DNA of 64,000 nucleotides. It comes from Cyanobium sp. NS01 (GTDB lineage: Bacteria; Cyanobacteriota; Cyanobacteriia; PCC-6307; Cyanobiaceae). A program made the translations under genes and the position numbers. This document shows, piece by piece, positions 37,741 to 46,898 of this stretch. The stretch covers positions 2,480,001-2,544,000 of the forward strand of contig NZ_CP047940.1 of the NCBI RefSeq assembly GCF_014280235.1, written 5' to 3'. Position 1 is the stretch's first letter, and the number at the start of each line of letters is the position of its first letter. The notes under the pieces are model-generated. The model did no database searches. It had not been told where the DNA came from and saw only the letters and a list, made by a program, of their open reading frames with translations.

Positions 37741-38919
37741 ATGGAACCCGGGCACCGGTCCTGCGCTTGGCAGGATGCCTGGGGCCTGCCGACCCCGCCT
37801 GTGAGCGCAGCCAGCGAAACACTGATCCTGGGTGGGGGCCTGATGGGCCTGGCCATCGCCCACCACCTGGCCCAGGCAGGCGGGCGCGTGCGGGTGCTCA
37901 GCCGCCGCCGCCAGGAGGCCGCCGGCTTCGTGGCGGCGGGGATGCTGGCGCCCCACGCGGAAGGCCTGGAAGGGCCCCTGCTCAGCCTGGGACAGCGCTC
38001 CCTGGCCGCCATTCCCGGTTGGGTGGCGCGGGTCGAGGCCGACGCCGGCCTGCGCTGCGGCCTGCGCCCCTGCGGCATCGTGGTGCCCTTCGCCACGGCT
38101 GATGAGCGGGATCGCTACCCCACGGCCGCCCAGGGGGAGGCCCTCGATCGCGCCGGCCTGGAGCGGCAGGTGGCGGGCCTCGGGCCCCGCTGGCAGGCCG
38201 GGCTGCTGTTCCCCCAGGACGGCCAGATCGACAACCGCCGCGGCCTGATGCGGGCCCTGGAGCGGGCCTGCGTGGAGCGGGGCGTGGGCTTCGAGGAGGG
38301 CGGTGAGGTGCTGACGCTGCAGCGCGACGGTTCAGGAGCGCTGGAGGCCGTGGGCTGGCGCAGTGCCGCCGGCCGCCAGGAGCTGCTGCGCTGCAACCAG
38401 GCAGTGCTGGCCTGTGGCGCCTGGAGCGGCCGGCTGCTGCCCCAGCTGCCGATCGCGCCGGTGAAAGGGCAGATGCTCTCCCTGCAGGGGCCCCGCCAGG
38501 CGCTGCAGCGGGTGATCTTCGGGCCAGGCACCTATCTGGTGCCCCGCCAGGACGGTCTGCTGGTGGTGGGCGCCACCTCGGAACCCCGGGCGGGGTTCGC
38601 CGGCGGGCTCACCCCCGACGGCCAGCGGCAGCTGGAGGCCGGCATCGCCGCCCTGCTGCCTGAAGCCAGCCACTGGCCGCCGATGGAGCGCTGGTGGGGC
38701 TTTAGGCCCTGCACGCCCGACCAGGCGCCGATCCTGGGGGCCAGCCCCATCCCAGGACTGTGGCTGGCCACCGGCCACCACCGCAACGGCGTGCTGCTGG
38801 CCGCGATCACAGCCGAACTGGTGGGGGAGCAGCTGCTGGGGCGCTCGCTGGACGCCGACACCGCCGAGCTGCTCAGCCACTTCCGCTGGGACCGCTTCAG
38901 CTCTGCGGCAGGCTGCTGA
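37741..38919 (+). CDS. thiO: FAD-dependent amine oxidoreductase, probable glycine oxidase ThiO
   Basis: A DAO-type flavoprotein. The FAD loop ILGGGLMGLAIAHHLAQAGG, then GFVAAGMLAPHAEG, the substrate-domain segments DGQIDNRRGLMRAL and VLACGAWSGRLLPQLPIAPV, the characteristic PVKGQMLSL, and the closing GFRPCTPDQAPILGASP and GHHRNGVLLAAITAELV. The last two are typical of ThiO, which makes dehydroglycine for the thiazole ring of thiamine. ATG 37741 follows a GGAG at seven bases; GTG 37801 is an alternative start nearer the FAD loop. It overlaps the 3' end of the cyclase gene by 23 bases. Confidence 0.85.
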   Translation: MEPGHRSCAWQDAWGLPTPPVSAASETLILGGGLMGLAIAHHLAQAGGRVRVLSRRRQEAAGFVAAGMLAPHAEGLEGPLLSLGQRSLAAIPGWVARVEADAGLRCGLRPCGIVVPFATADERDRYPTAAQGEALDRAGLERQVAGLGPRWQAGLLFPQDGQIDNRRGLMRALERACVERGVGFEEGGEVLTLQRDGSGALEAVGWRSAAGRQELLRCNQAVLACGAWSGRLLPQLPIAPVKGQMLSLQGPRQALQRVIFGPGTYLVPRQDGLLVVGATSEPRAGFAGGLTPDGQRQLEAGIAALLPEASHWPPMERWWGFRPCTPDQAPILGASPIPGLWLATGHHRNGVLLAAITAELVGEQLLGRSLDADTAELLSHFRWDRFSSAAGC

Positions 38920-40774
38920 GGGTGAACACGGGCAGCGCCCCCATCCCCTTCACCGCCTGCTCCCCCAGGGCCTGCACCGGCAGCACCGCCTGCACCAGCT
39001 CGGCGGTGGCGGCATCGAACAGCAACGGCGCCCCGGCCGTGCGGGTGAGGCCCTCCATGCGGCTGGCCAGGTTCACCTTGTCGCCGATCACGGTGAACTC
39101 CATGCGCCGCGGGCTGCCGATCTGCCCCACGATCACCTCGCCTGAGGCCAGGCCGATGCCGCTGTCCAGGGGTTCCAGCTCCTCGGCGCGCCAGGCCCCA
39201 TTCAGCCGCTGCAGGGCCCGGCGCATCGCCACCGCACAGCGCACGGCGGCGGTGGCCTCCGCCTCGGGGCCGCGGCCGATCGGGGAGCCGAACACGGCCA
39301 TCACGGCATCGCCGATGAACTTGTCCACCGTGCCGCCATGGGCATTGATCACCTCCACCATCTCGCCGAGGTAGCGGTTGAGCTGGCGCACGTGCAGCTC
39401 GATCTGGCCCCGGCTGCTGCGGGCCTTGGTGAGCTGGGTGAAGCCCTTGAGGTCGGAGAACAGCACCGTGACCGGCAGCTGCCGGCCCCGCAGGATGCCC
39501 TCGGCCTCGGCGGGGTCGGAGAGGATCTCGGCCACCACGCTGGGGGCCACGTAGCGCTCAAAGGTGCGCCGCAGCCGCCGCCGCTCGCCCTCTTCCGCCA
39601 GGTAGGCATCCCCGCCGTAGAGCACGCCCAGCAGCACCAGGGCGGAGCCGGGCACCAGCAGGGGCAGCCACACGGCGAGGCGATCAAAGCTGAACCAGGC
39701 CACCCCCAGCTGCAGGGCCAGGGCCGTCCCCACCAGCCCGAGCCGCCAGCTCACCCCGCCCCGCACCACGGCCAGGCCCCCCACCAGCAGCAGCGGCAGC
39801 ATCGCCAGCAGGCCTCGCTGCAGGGGGCGCTCCGGCCACGAGCGCAGGCCATCGCCCTGAAGGGAGTTGGCCGTGGCCGTAGCCAGCATCTCGAGCCCCG
39901 AGAGGCTGCCGAACGGCGTGGCGGTGCCAGCGCCGCCCTGGGCGCCCACCGGGCCAACCAGCACCACGGCATCGCGGATCAGGCTGCGCTTGGGGTGGTT
40001 GCGCCAGCGCTCAGGATCCAGCACTTCCCAGGCCGGGATCCTCTCAAAGGACCCCTCGGGCCCGTAGAAGCTGAGCTGGCGCTGAGCATCGTCCTGGCGG
40101 CTGCGGCGCCCGGAGCGCTCCAGCACCGCCTCGGACAGCGGCTTCTGGGGACTGGCCCCCACCAGGGCCAGCACCCGTTCGCTGTAGGTGCGCGGGTGTG
40201 GGTGGGCCTCGCCATGGCCACCGGGCAGGGTGTTGGTGATGCCGATGGCGTCGGGACCGGCCGCCAGGCGCAGGGGGTCGGCGGGGGGCGCCATGCTCAG
40301 GCCCACGTAGCTGGTGTCGCGCACCTCCATCACCTCGGCGGCGAGCACCACCTGCCCACCCCGGCGGCGAATGGCCGCGGCCAGGGCCTGATCGTCGGCG
40401 TCACCTTCGCCGCTGCGGCCCTCGAACACCACATTGATCGCCACCGCGGCTGGGCTGGCCTCACCGAGGCGATCGAGCAGGTCGCCATAGCGGGCCCGCG
40501 GCCAGGGCAGGGTGCTCAGCCCCTCCGCCCAGGGCGGGATCGCCGCGGCCCCCTGGGGCTGGTCCGCGAACCAGGCCCCCTGCTGCAGGGTGGAGTCGTC
40601 GATGGCGATCAGCACCACGGCCTGGGGCCCAGCCCGGCGGCCGCGCAGGCGCACCAGCTGATCCTCCAGACCCCGCTCCACCACCCGCAGCGGCTGGGGC
40701 GGGCGCGCCGTCAGCCAGCCGGCCGCCGCGGCCACCAGGCCGGAGGCGAGGGCCAGAGCATGGGCACGGCGCAT
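38897..40774 (-). CDS. CHASE2-domain class III adenylate cyclase
   Basis: A 625-residue membrane sensor-cyclase expected to make cAMP. An N-terminal signal-anchor (about 5-22), a periplasmic CHASE2 domain (about 30-310; VVLIAIDDSTL, VAINVVFEGRS, GDADDQALAAAIRRRGGQVV, AVVLVGPVGAQGG), then about three membrane spans (318-390). The catalytic domain (430-600) has metal ligands Asp441 (FSDLKGFT) and Asp489 (KFIGDAVMAVFG), substrate residues Lys485 and Thr561 (EFTVIGD), and Asn568/Arg572 (VNLASR). The Lys/Thr pair is the class IIIb adenylate-cyclase type. It follows the FecR-like gene by 29 bases, a pairing seen in other cyanobacteria. The sensed signal is unknown. Confidence 0.92.
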   Translation of the reverse strand: MRRAHALALASGLVAAAAGWLTARPPQPLRVVERGLEDQLVRLRGRRAGPQAVVLIAIDDSTLQQGAWFADQPQGAAAIPPWAEGLSTLPWPRARYGDLLDRLGEASPAAVAINVVFEGRSGEGDADDQALAAAIRRRGGQVVLAAEVMEVRDTSYVGLSMAPPADPLRLAAGPDAIGITNTLPGGHGEAHPHPRTYSERVLALVGASPQKPLSEAVLERSGRRSRQDDAQRQLSFYGPEGSFERIPAWEVLDPERWRNHPKRSLIRDAVVLVGPVGAQGGAGTATPFGSLSGLEMLATATANSLQGDGLRSWPERPLQRGLLAMLPLLLVGGLAVVRGGVSWRLGLVGTALALQLGVAWFSFDRLAVWLPLLVPGSALVLLGVLYGGDAYLAEEGERRRLRRTFERYVAPSVVAEILSDPAEAEGILRGRQLPVTVLFSDLKGFTQLTKARSSRGQIELHVRQLNRYLGEMVEVINAHGGTVDKFIGDAVMAVFGSPIGRGPEAEATAAVRCAVAMRRALQRLNGAWRAEELEPLDSGIGLASGEVIVGQIGSPRRMEFTVIGDKVNLASRMEGLTRTAGAPLLFDAATAELVQAVLPVQALGEQAVKGMGALPVFTLSSLPQS

Positions 40775-40803
40775 GGCGAAGACGGGGTGGGGCAGAGCGG
40801 GCC

Positions 40804-41574
40804 TCAGAAGAAGCTGGGCAAGCCGAAGATCGGCAGGGAGGGCGTGAGCGAGGAGCCAGGCAGGGGCACACCCGGCATGGCCCGGCGCAGATGGCTCTCC
40901 AGGGAGCCCATCCCCGGCAGGGAGACGCTGAATCCCCTGAACAACGGCCCGCCCAGGATCGAGCTGTAGTCGCCCGAGCTGAGCCGCAGCAGGGTGAGCA
41001 CCACCCCGGCAGGCGACAGCGTCACCCGCTGGCCCGCCTCCACGCGGGTGGGGGGGGCAGCGCCGGGCTCATCGGCGGGGATCGGCTCGCCGTCCCGCAG
41101 CGGCTCGATCTCCACCGCTCCCTCCAGCACGGAGAGCTCGGCCTCGCCGTCGTCGCGCACCTCCAGCAGGTAGTTGGTGCCCCGCACACTCATGCGTGAT
41201 GAGCGCGTGCAGCCGCTCTGGGGGCCGGACACCAGGATCTGCCCCTTCTTGAGCAGGAAGCAGCCGCTGCCCAGGCGCAGCTGGGAGAAGCGGTTCACCC
41301 GGCCCGCCGCACCGGTGTCGAAGCGGATCTGGCCGCGGCTCTTGCGGGTGCTGATCTCCTGGGGCGCGGTGGCCCGCTGCTTCACCCGGGCCTCCCGGCT
41401 GTCGATGTAGAACTCGCGGCCATCGAGGATTTCCTGCACTGTGGCCGCCTCCCGGGCCTGGGCGGGGGCGAGGGGAACCAGCAGCAGTGGCAGCACCAAC
41501 AGCCCTGAAGCCAGGCGTTGAGGCCGTGGCAGCCATTGGGGCCCTGACAGCCGCTGCGGCAGAGATGTCGGCAT
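40804..41574 (-). CDS. Secreted FecR-domain protein
   Basis: 256 residues with a signal peptide (about 20-40, LASGLLVLPLLLVPLAPAQA). The mature part shows the FecR beta domain: SREARVKQRATAPQEISTRK, the GQIRFDTGAAGRVNRFSQLR segment, and SVRGTNYLLEVRDDGEAELS followed by VLEGAVEIE. The C-terminal 60 residues are Gly/Pro/Leu-rich without a recognised domain. It has no membrane anchor other than the signal peptide and is probably periplasmic. Being translated just before the CHASE2 cyclase, it may supply or modulate the signal for that receptor, which is inference from position. Confidence 0.85.
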   Translation of the reverse strand: MPTSLPQRLSGPQWLPRPQRLASGLLVLPLLLVPLAPAQAREAATVQEILDGREFYIDSREARVKQRATAPQEISTRKSRGQIRFDTGAAGRVNRFSQLRLGSGCFLLKKGQILVSGPQSGCTRSSRMSVRGTNYLLEVRDDGEAELSVLEGAVEIEPLRDGEPIPADEPGAAPPTRVEAGQRVTLSPAGVVLTLLRLSSGDYSSILGGPLFRGFSVSLPGMGSLESHLRRAMPGVPLPGSSLTPSLPIFGLPSFF

Positions 41575-41666
41575 TCCAGCCCCTGAACCGAACCAGGGGC
41601 ATTCTCACCCGTGAATCATGCTTGGGCGGCCAGGCCACGCGGGGCCGCCATGGCCGCCCTGGCGAC

Positions 41667-42125
41667 TCAGCCCTCGCTGCGCCAGCCCTGGTCTGAGGGG
41701 GTCCAGTCGCTCAGCTCGGAGGGCTGGAACCAGAGACCGATCTCAAACAGGGCCGTTTCAGGGGCATCGGAGCCGTGGATCACGTTGCGGCCGATGTTCA
41801 CGGCCAGGTCGCCGCGGATCGTGCCGGGTTCGGCCTCGAGGGGTTTGGTGGCGCCGATCAGCTTGCGGGCGCTGGCAATGACGCCGTCGCCCTCCCAGAC
41901 CATCGCCACCACCGGCCCCGAGGTGATGAAATCCACCAGCCCGGCGAAGAAAGGACGCTCCCGGTGCACGCCGTAGTGGTTCTCGGCCAGCTCACGGCTG
42001 GGGGTGAGCTGCTTGAGGCCCACCAGCTTGAAGCCCTTGCGCTCGAAGCGGCCCAGGATTTCAGCCACCAGGCCCCGCTGAACACCATCGGGCTTGATGG
42101 CGATGAAAGTGCGTTCGGCGGCCAT
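41667..42125 (-). CDS. ndk: Nucleoside diphosphate kinase
   Basis: Balances nucleoside triphosphates through a phosphohistidine. 152 residues from ATG 42125 ([20 protein letters not shown]). The active-site His is in [20 protein letters not shown], and the conserved [20 protein letters not shown] is intact. Divergent from speA; the 127-base gap between them should hold both promoters. Confidence 0.98.
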   Translation of the reverse strand: MAAERTFIAIKPDGVQRGLVAEILGRFERKGFKLVGLKQLTPSRELAENHYGVHRERPFFAGLVDFITSGPVVAMVWEGDGVIASARKLIGATKPLEAEPGTIRGDLAVNIGRNVIHGSDAPETALFEIGLWFQPSELSDWTPSDQGWRSEG

Positions 42126-42252
42126 GGGGTGATCGAAGGGGGTGGCGCCATCGTCCGTGGCAAGCAGCCCGCTTGGCAAGCGGTGGCCCGGCCTCAGCGG
42201 CTCTGCTGCGCCCTGCCTACATTCCTTAACGCCACACGCACGGTGCCGGGCC

Positions 42253-44214
42253 ATGGTGCTCACCGCTCCTCCCAGCACCTGGAGCGCCGAGGACGGCGCC
42301 AGCCTCTACGGCCTGGATCGCTGGGGCGACCCCTACTTCTCCGTCAACGCCCGCGGCCACGTGATCGTGCAGCCCCGCGGCGACAGGGGCGGCTCCCTGG
42401 ATCTGGTGGAGCTGGTGCGGGAGCTGCAGGGCCGCGATCTGTCGCTGCCGCTGCTGATCCGCTTCGACGACATCCTCGAAGACCGGCTGGAGCGGCTCCA
42501 CGCCGCCTTCGAGCGGGCCATCGCCCAGTACGGCTATGCCGGTCGCTACCAGGGGGTGTTCCCGGTGAAGTGCAACCAGCAGCGCCACGTGGTGGAGCAG
42601 CTGGTGGAGAGCGGCCGGCGCTGGCATTTCGGCCTGGAGGCCGGCAGCAAGGCCGAGCTGCTGATCGCCCTCTCCCTGGTGGACGACCCCCAGGCCCTGC
42701 TGATCTGCAACGGCTACAAGGATCAGCGCTACATCGAGACGGCGATCCTGGCGCGGCGGCTGGGGCGGCAGCCGGTGGTGGTGATCGAGCAGGCCGATGA
42801 GGTGGAGCGCATCATCCGAGCCAGCCGTGAGCTGGGCGCCGCGCCGCTGATCGGCATCCGGGCCAAGCTCTCCAGCCGCAGCACCGGCCGCTGGGGCAGC
42901 TCCGTGGGGGAGCGGGCCAAGTTCGGCCTCTCGGTGCCCGATCTGCTCAGCACGGTGGAGGCCCTGCGCCAGGCCGATCTGCTCGGTGAGCTGCGCCTGC
43001 TGCACTTCCACATCGGCAGTCAGATCAACGACATCGCCGTGCTCAAGGACGCCCTGCAGGAGGCGGGTCAGATCTACGTGGAGCTCACCCGGCTGGGAGC
43101 GCCGATGGGCCTGCTGGATGTGGGCGGCGGCCTGGGGATCGACTACGACGGCAGCCGCACGGCCACCGCCGCCTCCAAGAACTATTCGCTGCAGAACTAC
43201 GCCAATGACGTGGTGGCCACGGTGCGGGAGTGCTGCGCCCCCCATGGAGTGGCCGTGCCCACCCTGGTGAGCGAGAGCGGCCGGGCCATCGCCAGCCACT
43301 TCTCGGTGCTGGTGTTCGACGTGCTCGGCACCGGCCACCCCCCCGGCGGTGTGCCCCCTGAGGAAGCCGACGAGCCGCTCACGGTGCACAACCTGCGCGA
43401 AACGCTGGCCACGATCGAGGCCAGCGCCGCGCCTGGGGCCGGCACCAGGCCTGAGCTGAGCTGCGAGCTGCTGCAGGAGGCCTGGAACGATGCGCTCAAG
43501 TTCAAGGACGATGCCCTGGCCGCCTTCCGGCTGGGCTATCTGGGCCTGCCCCAGCGAGCCCGGGCCGAGCAGCTCACCTGGGCCTGCGCCGAGGCGATCG
43601 CCGCCCGGCTCACCGCGCTGCCGGAGGGCACCGAGATCCCCGAGCAGCTGGGCGCCCTGCAGGCCGCCCTGGCCAGCACCTACTACGCCAACCTCTCGGT
43701 GTTCCGCTCGGCGCCGGACACCTGGGCCATCGACCAGCTGTTCCCGGTGCTGCCGATCCAGCGCCTCGACGAGCGCCCCACGGGCCTGGGCAGCTTCGCC
43801 GACCTCACCTGCGATTCCGACGGCAAGCTGGCCCGCTTCATCGACCGGGGCCAGGTGAAGTCGCTGCTGGAACTGCACCCGCCCCGCGCCGGGGAGCCCT
43901 ACTGGGTGGGCCTGTTCCTGGCCGGGGCCTACCAGGAGGTGATGGGCAACCTGCACAACCTGTTCGGCAGCACCAATGCGGTGCACATCCGCCTCGGCAC
44001 ATCAGGGCACTACGTGGTGGATCACGTGGTGCGGGGTGACACCAATGCCGAGGTGCTCGAGGTGATGGAGCACGACCCGCGCCAACTGCTGGAGCGGCTG
44101 CGGCTGGCCAGCGAGGAGGCGATCAATGGCGGCCAGCTGAAGATCAGCGACGCGCGCCGGCTGATGGCCCACCTGGAGCACAGCCTGGGGCAGACCACCT
44201 ACCTGCAGTCCTGA
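42253..44214 (+). CDS. speA: Biosynthetic arginine decarboxylase
   Basis: Decarboxylates arginine to agmatine for polyamine synthesis. 653 residues from ATG 42253, normal length for the PLP fold III enzyme. The Schiff-base Lys is in [17 protein letters not shown], the [10 protein letters not shown] phosphate-binding segment and the [14 protein letters not shown] loop follow, and the C-terminal dimer residues Cys-Asp occur in [15 protein letters not shown]. The [19 protein letters not shown] region is typical of SpeA. It converges with the DUF3307 gene with a 5-base gap. Confidence 0.96.
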   Translation: MVLTAPPSTWSAEDGASLYGLDRWGDPYFSVNARGHVIVQPRGDRGGSLDLVELVRELQGRDLSLPLLIRFDDILEDRLERLHAAFERAIAQYGYAGRYQGVFPVKCNQQRHVVEQLVESGRRWHFGLEAGSKAELLIALSLVDDPQALLICNGYKDQRYIETAILARRLGRQPVVVIEQADEVERIIRASRELGAAPLIGIRAKLSSRSTGRWGSSVGERAKFGLSVPDLLSTVEALRQADLLGELRLLHFHIGSQINDIAVLKDALQEAGQIYVELTRLGAPMGLLDVGGGLGIDYDGSRTATAASKNYSLQNYANDVVATVRECCAPHGVAVPTLVSESGRAIASHFSVLVFDVLGTGHPPGGVPPEEADEPLTVHNLRETLATIEASAAPGAGTRPELSCELLQEAWNDALKFKDDALAAFRLGYLGLPQRARAEQLTWACAEAIAARLTALPEGTEIPEQLGALQAALASTYYANLSVFRSAPDTWAIDQLFPVLPIQRLDERPTGLGSFADLTCDSDGKLARFIDRGQVKSLLELHPPRAGEPYWVGLFLAGAYQEVMGNLHNLFGSTNAVHIRLGTSGHYVVDHVVRGDTNAEVLEVMEHDPRQLLERLRLASEEAINGGQLKISDARRLMAHLEHSLGQTTYLQS

Positions 44215-44219
44215 GGGCT

Positions 44220-44555
44220 TCAGCGCAGCAGCAGCACGGCCACCCAGAGCAGCTTGCAGCCCAGGTGCAGCATCTGGTCGATGCCGATGCTGTAGAGGCG
44301 ACGGCACTTGCCCAGGTCGATGCCGGCGTGGAGGATCCACTCGGCGAGGCCCAGCAGGGGCACACCGGTGATCACCGCCACCAGGAAGCCATGGATGCCG
44401 GCGTGGGCCACCAGCCACCAGCCCCAGGGCAGCACCCCCCTGACACCGGGGCACTTCTCCAGGGCCATGCGGTCGCTCTGCAGGGCGAAGTCGCCGAGGA
44501 AATGGCCCATGGCCAGCAGCAGAAACAGATCCAGGCCTGCCTGGAGATCGGCCAC
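44220..44555 (-). CDS. DUF3307-family small membrane protein
   Basis: 111 residues with three or four hydrophobic helices (about 8-22, 43-66, 70-82, 92-110). The family hallmark is a first helix with conserved polar residues, here LLAMGHFLGDFALQSDRMAL EK, read as GHFLGDFALQSD then an EK pair; the Asp and His residues lie within or next to the membrane. Function is unknown. DUF3307 proteins may act with a phage-type or lipid-linked process, but nothing here decides. It is divergent from the mechanosensitive channel gene starting at 44642. Confidence 0.8.
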   Translation of the reverse strand: MADLQAGLDLFLLLAMGHFLGDFALQSDRMALEKCPGVRGVLPWGWWLVAHAGIHGFLVAVITGVPLLGLAEWILHAGIDLGKCRRLYSIGIDQMLHLGCKLLWVAVLLLR

Positions 44556-44641
44556 AGGAAACGGAACAGCGATCGGAATGGAGGCCAGCGGGGAGGCTGT
44601 TGCAGCGTGGTTCCACTCTGACCCAGGCTGGGTACGGCGGT

Positions 44642-46165
44642 ATGAGCGCGTTGTTGCCGATGGCGATCCCCGGGCTGGTGCTCACCCCGCTGCTGGTGCT
44701 CGGGCTGCTGGGGCTGCACGCCTGGCTGAGGCGACGCACCCGGCTGCCGGATCTCCCCCTGCTGCTGCCCCTGGGCGCGGCCCTGGTGCACGGCGCCGTT
44801 GCCACCATCCCGGCCGGCCTGGTGGGGGCCACGGCCAGCCGCTGGCTCGCCAGCCTTGACCAGCTGCTGCTGGGCTATGCCCTGATCCGGCTGGCCACCT
44901 GGGCCGGCGTGCAGGTGCCCGGCAGCCTGGGCTGGTGGCCCCAGCCGCCGAAGATCCTGCGCGACCTGGCCATGCTGGTGCTGGCCGCCGCCTACACCGC
45001 CCTGGTGCTGCGCGAGCGGGCGGGGGTGAATCTGGTGGGGCTGTTCACCACCTCGGCGGTGCTGACCGCCGTGGTGGGCCTGGCCGCCCAGGAAACGCTC
45101 AAGGACATGGTCGCCGGCATCAGCCTGCAACTCGATGCCCCCTTCAGTGAGGGCGACTGGATCGAGGTGAATGGAGAGGCGGGCGTGGTCAAGAGCGTCA
45201 CCCTGATGAACACCTACCTGCAGCCCGCCGACGGCAGCCTGCTGGTGATCCCCAACGACACCGTGGCCCAGGCGATGGCGCGCTGTTTCGCGCCGCGGGC
45301 GCCGGTGGGCAACCGCTTCAGCATCGGTCTCGACTACGCCCTGCCGCCGGGCCAGGCCTGCGCCCTGCTGGAGGCGGCGATGGCCGACTGCCCCGGGGTG
45401 CTGACGGAGCCGCCGCCGCGGGCCTGGGTGGGGAGCTACGCCGACAGCGCCATCACCTATGAGCTGATGGTGTGGCACCAGGGTGCCGGTGAGCTGCAAC
45501 GGCTGGAGGTGCGCAGCGCCGTGCTGCAGCACATCTGGTACGCCCTCAGCCGCGCCGGCCACAGCATTCCCTACCCGGTGCGGGAGCTCAGGCCCAAAGA
45601 CCCGGCCCCGGCGGCAGATGATCCCGCCCTGATCGATGTGGCCGCCCGGGCCAGGCTGCTGGGCCGCAACGGGCTGTTCCAGGAGCTGGGGGCTGAGCAG
45701 CTGGCGCGCCTGGCGCCGCTCACCCGCTGCCTGCGCTTCGGGCCGGGGGAACTGGTGATGCGCGAGGGGGATCCGAGCACCGCCCTGTTCCAGGTGGTGC
45801 AGGGCGGCGTGGACGTGCTCAAGACCAACCCCCAGGGGGGTCAGACCCGCCTGGCCAGGCTGGAGGTGGGCGACGTGTTCGGAGAGATGGGGCTCTGCAC
45901 CGGCGCCCGCCGCAGCGCCAGCGTGCGCGCCACGGCGGACACCGTGCTGCTGGAGGTGGAACGCGACGACCTGCTGCCCCTGGTGGAGGCCGAACCGCAG
46001 TTCCTCGAGCAGCTGGCCCATCTGGTCAACCGCCGCCGCTGCGAACAGGAGCAGGTGTCGGCGGAGCAGGAGGCGGAGCGGGAGCTGAACCTGCTGCAGC
46101 GGATGCAGCAGCTGTTCGGCGCCATGGGGCCCGTCAGCGGGCGCAGAACCACACCTGCAGGCTGA
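44642..46165 (+). CDS. MscS-like channel with C-terminal cyclic-nucleotide-binding domain
   Basis: 507 residues from ATG 44642. Four hydrophobic segments (about 5-28, 37-62, 68-92, 108-150) lead into the MscS pore and beta domain: VLTAVVGLAAQETLKDMVAG, LDAPFSEGDWIEVNGEAGVV and VIPNDTVAQAMARCF. After the MscS C-terminal domain, residues of about 340-455 form a cyclic-nucleotide-binding domain with phosphate-binding cassette GDVFGEMGL (411-418) and RRSAS (423-427). This is the architecture of bacterial cyclic-nucleotide-gated (bCNG) channels, which respond to cAMP rather than strongly to tension. A C-terminal coiled coil (465-490) follows. It overlaps the convergent SIMPL gene by 32 bases. Confidence 0.92.
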   Translation: MSALLPMAIPGLVLTPLLVLGLLGLHAWLRRRTRLPDLPLLLPLGAALVHGAVATIPAGLVGATASRWLASLDQLLLGYALIRLATWAGVQVPGSLGWWPQPPKILRDLAMLVLAAAYTALVLRERAGVNLVGLFTTSAVLTAVVGLAAQETLKDMVAGISLQLDAPFSEGDWIEVNGEAGVVKSVTLMNTYLQPADGSLLVIPNDTVAQAMARCFAPRAPVGNRFSIGLDYALPPGQACALLEAAMADCPGVLTEPPPRAWVGSYADSAITYELMVWHQGAGELQRLEVRSAVLQHIWYALSRAGHSIPYPVRELRPKDPAPAADDPALIDVAARARLLGRNGLFQELGAEQLARLAPLTRCLRFGPGELVMREGDPSTALFQVVQGGVDVLKTNPQGGQTRLARLEVGDVFGEMGLCTGARRSASVRATADTVLLEVERDDLLPLVEAEPQFLEQLAHLVNRRRCEQEQVSAEQEAERELNLLQRMQQLFGAMGPVSGRRTTPAG

Positions 46166-46829
46166 GGCGGTCGATCGGGGGCGGCAGTTCGGCGGGGTCG
46201 AAGGCGGCAGGGGCGGCATCCGCCATCGCCCGCAGCGGCACCGGGCGCTGAGCGCCCTCCACCTGCACCTGGATCGGCCGCAACGCCTCCAGGCCCATCA
46301 CCGCCGTGAGGTCACGGGCCTGCTGCTGGGCGTCCTGGTAAGCGGCCCGCAACAACTGCTGGCGGGCGGCCCGGTCCTGTTCGGGGTTGGCCTCGGTGCT
46401 CACCGGCGACAACCGCACCCCCGGCAGGCCCCCCACCCGGCGCACCAGGGGCTGCAGCTGCGGCAGGGCAAGGCTGCCGCTCACCTGCAGGCTGGCCACC
46501 CAGGCGGCGGGATCCCTGCCGCGGCGACCCCGCTCCCAGGTGTTGGGGGAGCTGACCTCCAGCTCATCCGCGGCCAGGGTGCTGAGCTCCTGCCGCAGGG
46601 TCACCAGCCGAGCTTCGAGGGCCGCCAGGGCTTCGTCACTGCTGGCCGCCTCGGCCTCCAGGGCCAGGGAGAAGCGGAAGCGACTGGCTTCACGCCGGAG
46701 CTCCGCTGAGCCGCGGGCCTCCAGCAGGGTGCCGCTGCACTGGAGCTGCACCTGGGCCTGGGCGAGGGCAGCGGTGGGCTGCACAACCTGGACCAGGGCC
46801 GGCAACAGCAGGGCGGAGAGCCAACGCAT
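46134..46829 (-). CDS. Secreted SIMPL-domain (DUF541) protein
   Basis: 231 residues with a signal peptide (about 1-23). The SIMPL/DUF541 fold is recognisable by VQLQCSGTLLEARGSAELR, ALAALEARLVTLRQELSTLA, WVASLQVSGSLALPQLQPLV and RQQLLRAAYQDAQQQARDLT followed by GLEALRPIQVQVEG. Such proteins are periplasmic or outer-membrane associated with a poorly defined stress role. The 3' end lies inside the end of the channel gene on the other strand. Confidence 0.85.
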   Translation of the reverse strand: MRWLSALLLPALVQVVQPTAALAQAQVQLQCSGTLLEARGSAELRREASRFRFSLALEAEAASSDEALAALEARLVTLRQELSTLAADELEVSSPNTWERGRRGRDPAAWVASLQVSGSLALPQLQPLVRRVGGLPGVRLSPVSTEANPEQDRAARQQLLRAAYQDAQQQARDLTAVMGLEALRPIQVQVEGAQRPVPLRAMADAAPAAFDPAELPPPIDRLSLQVWFCAR

Positions 46830-46898
46830 GGCAAGCGGGGACGACTGCTGACCAGCATGGTCTGCGTCCGGCAGAGCCGATCCAGCCGGCCCGGCCGC

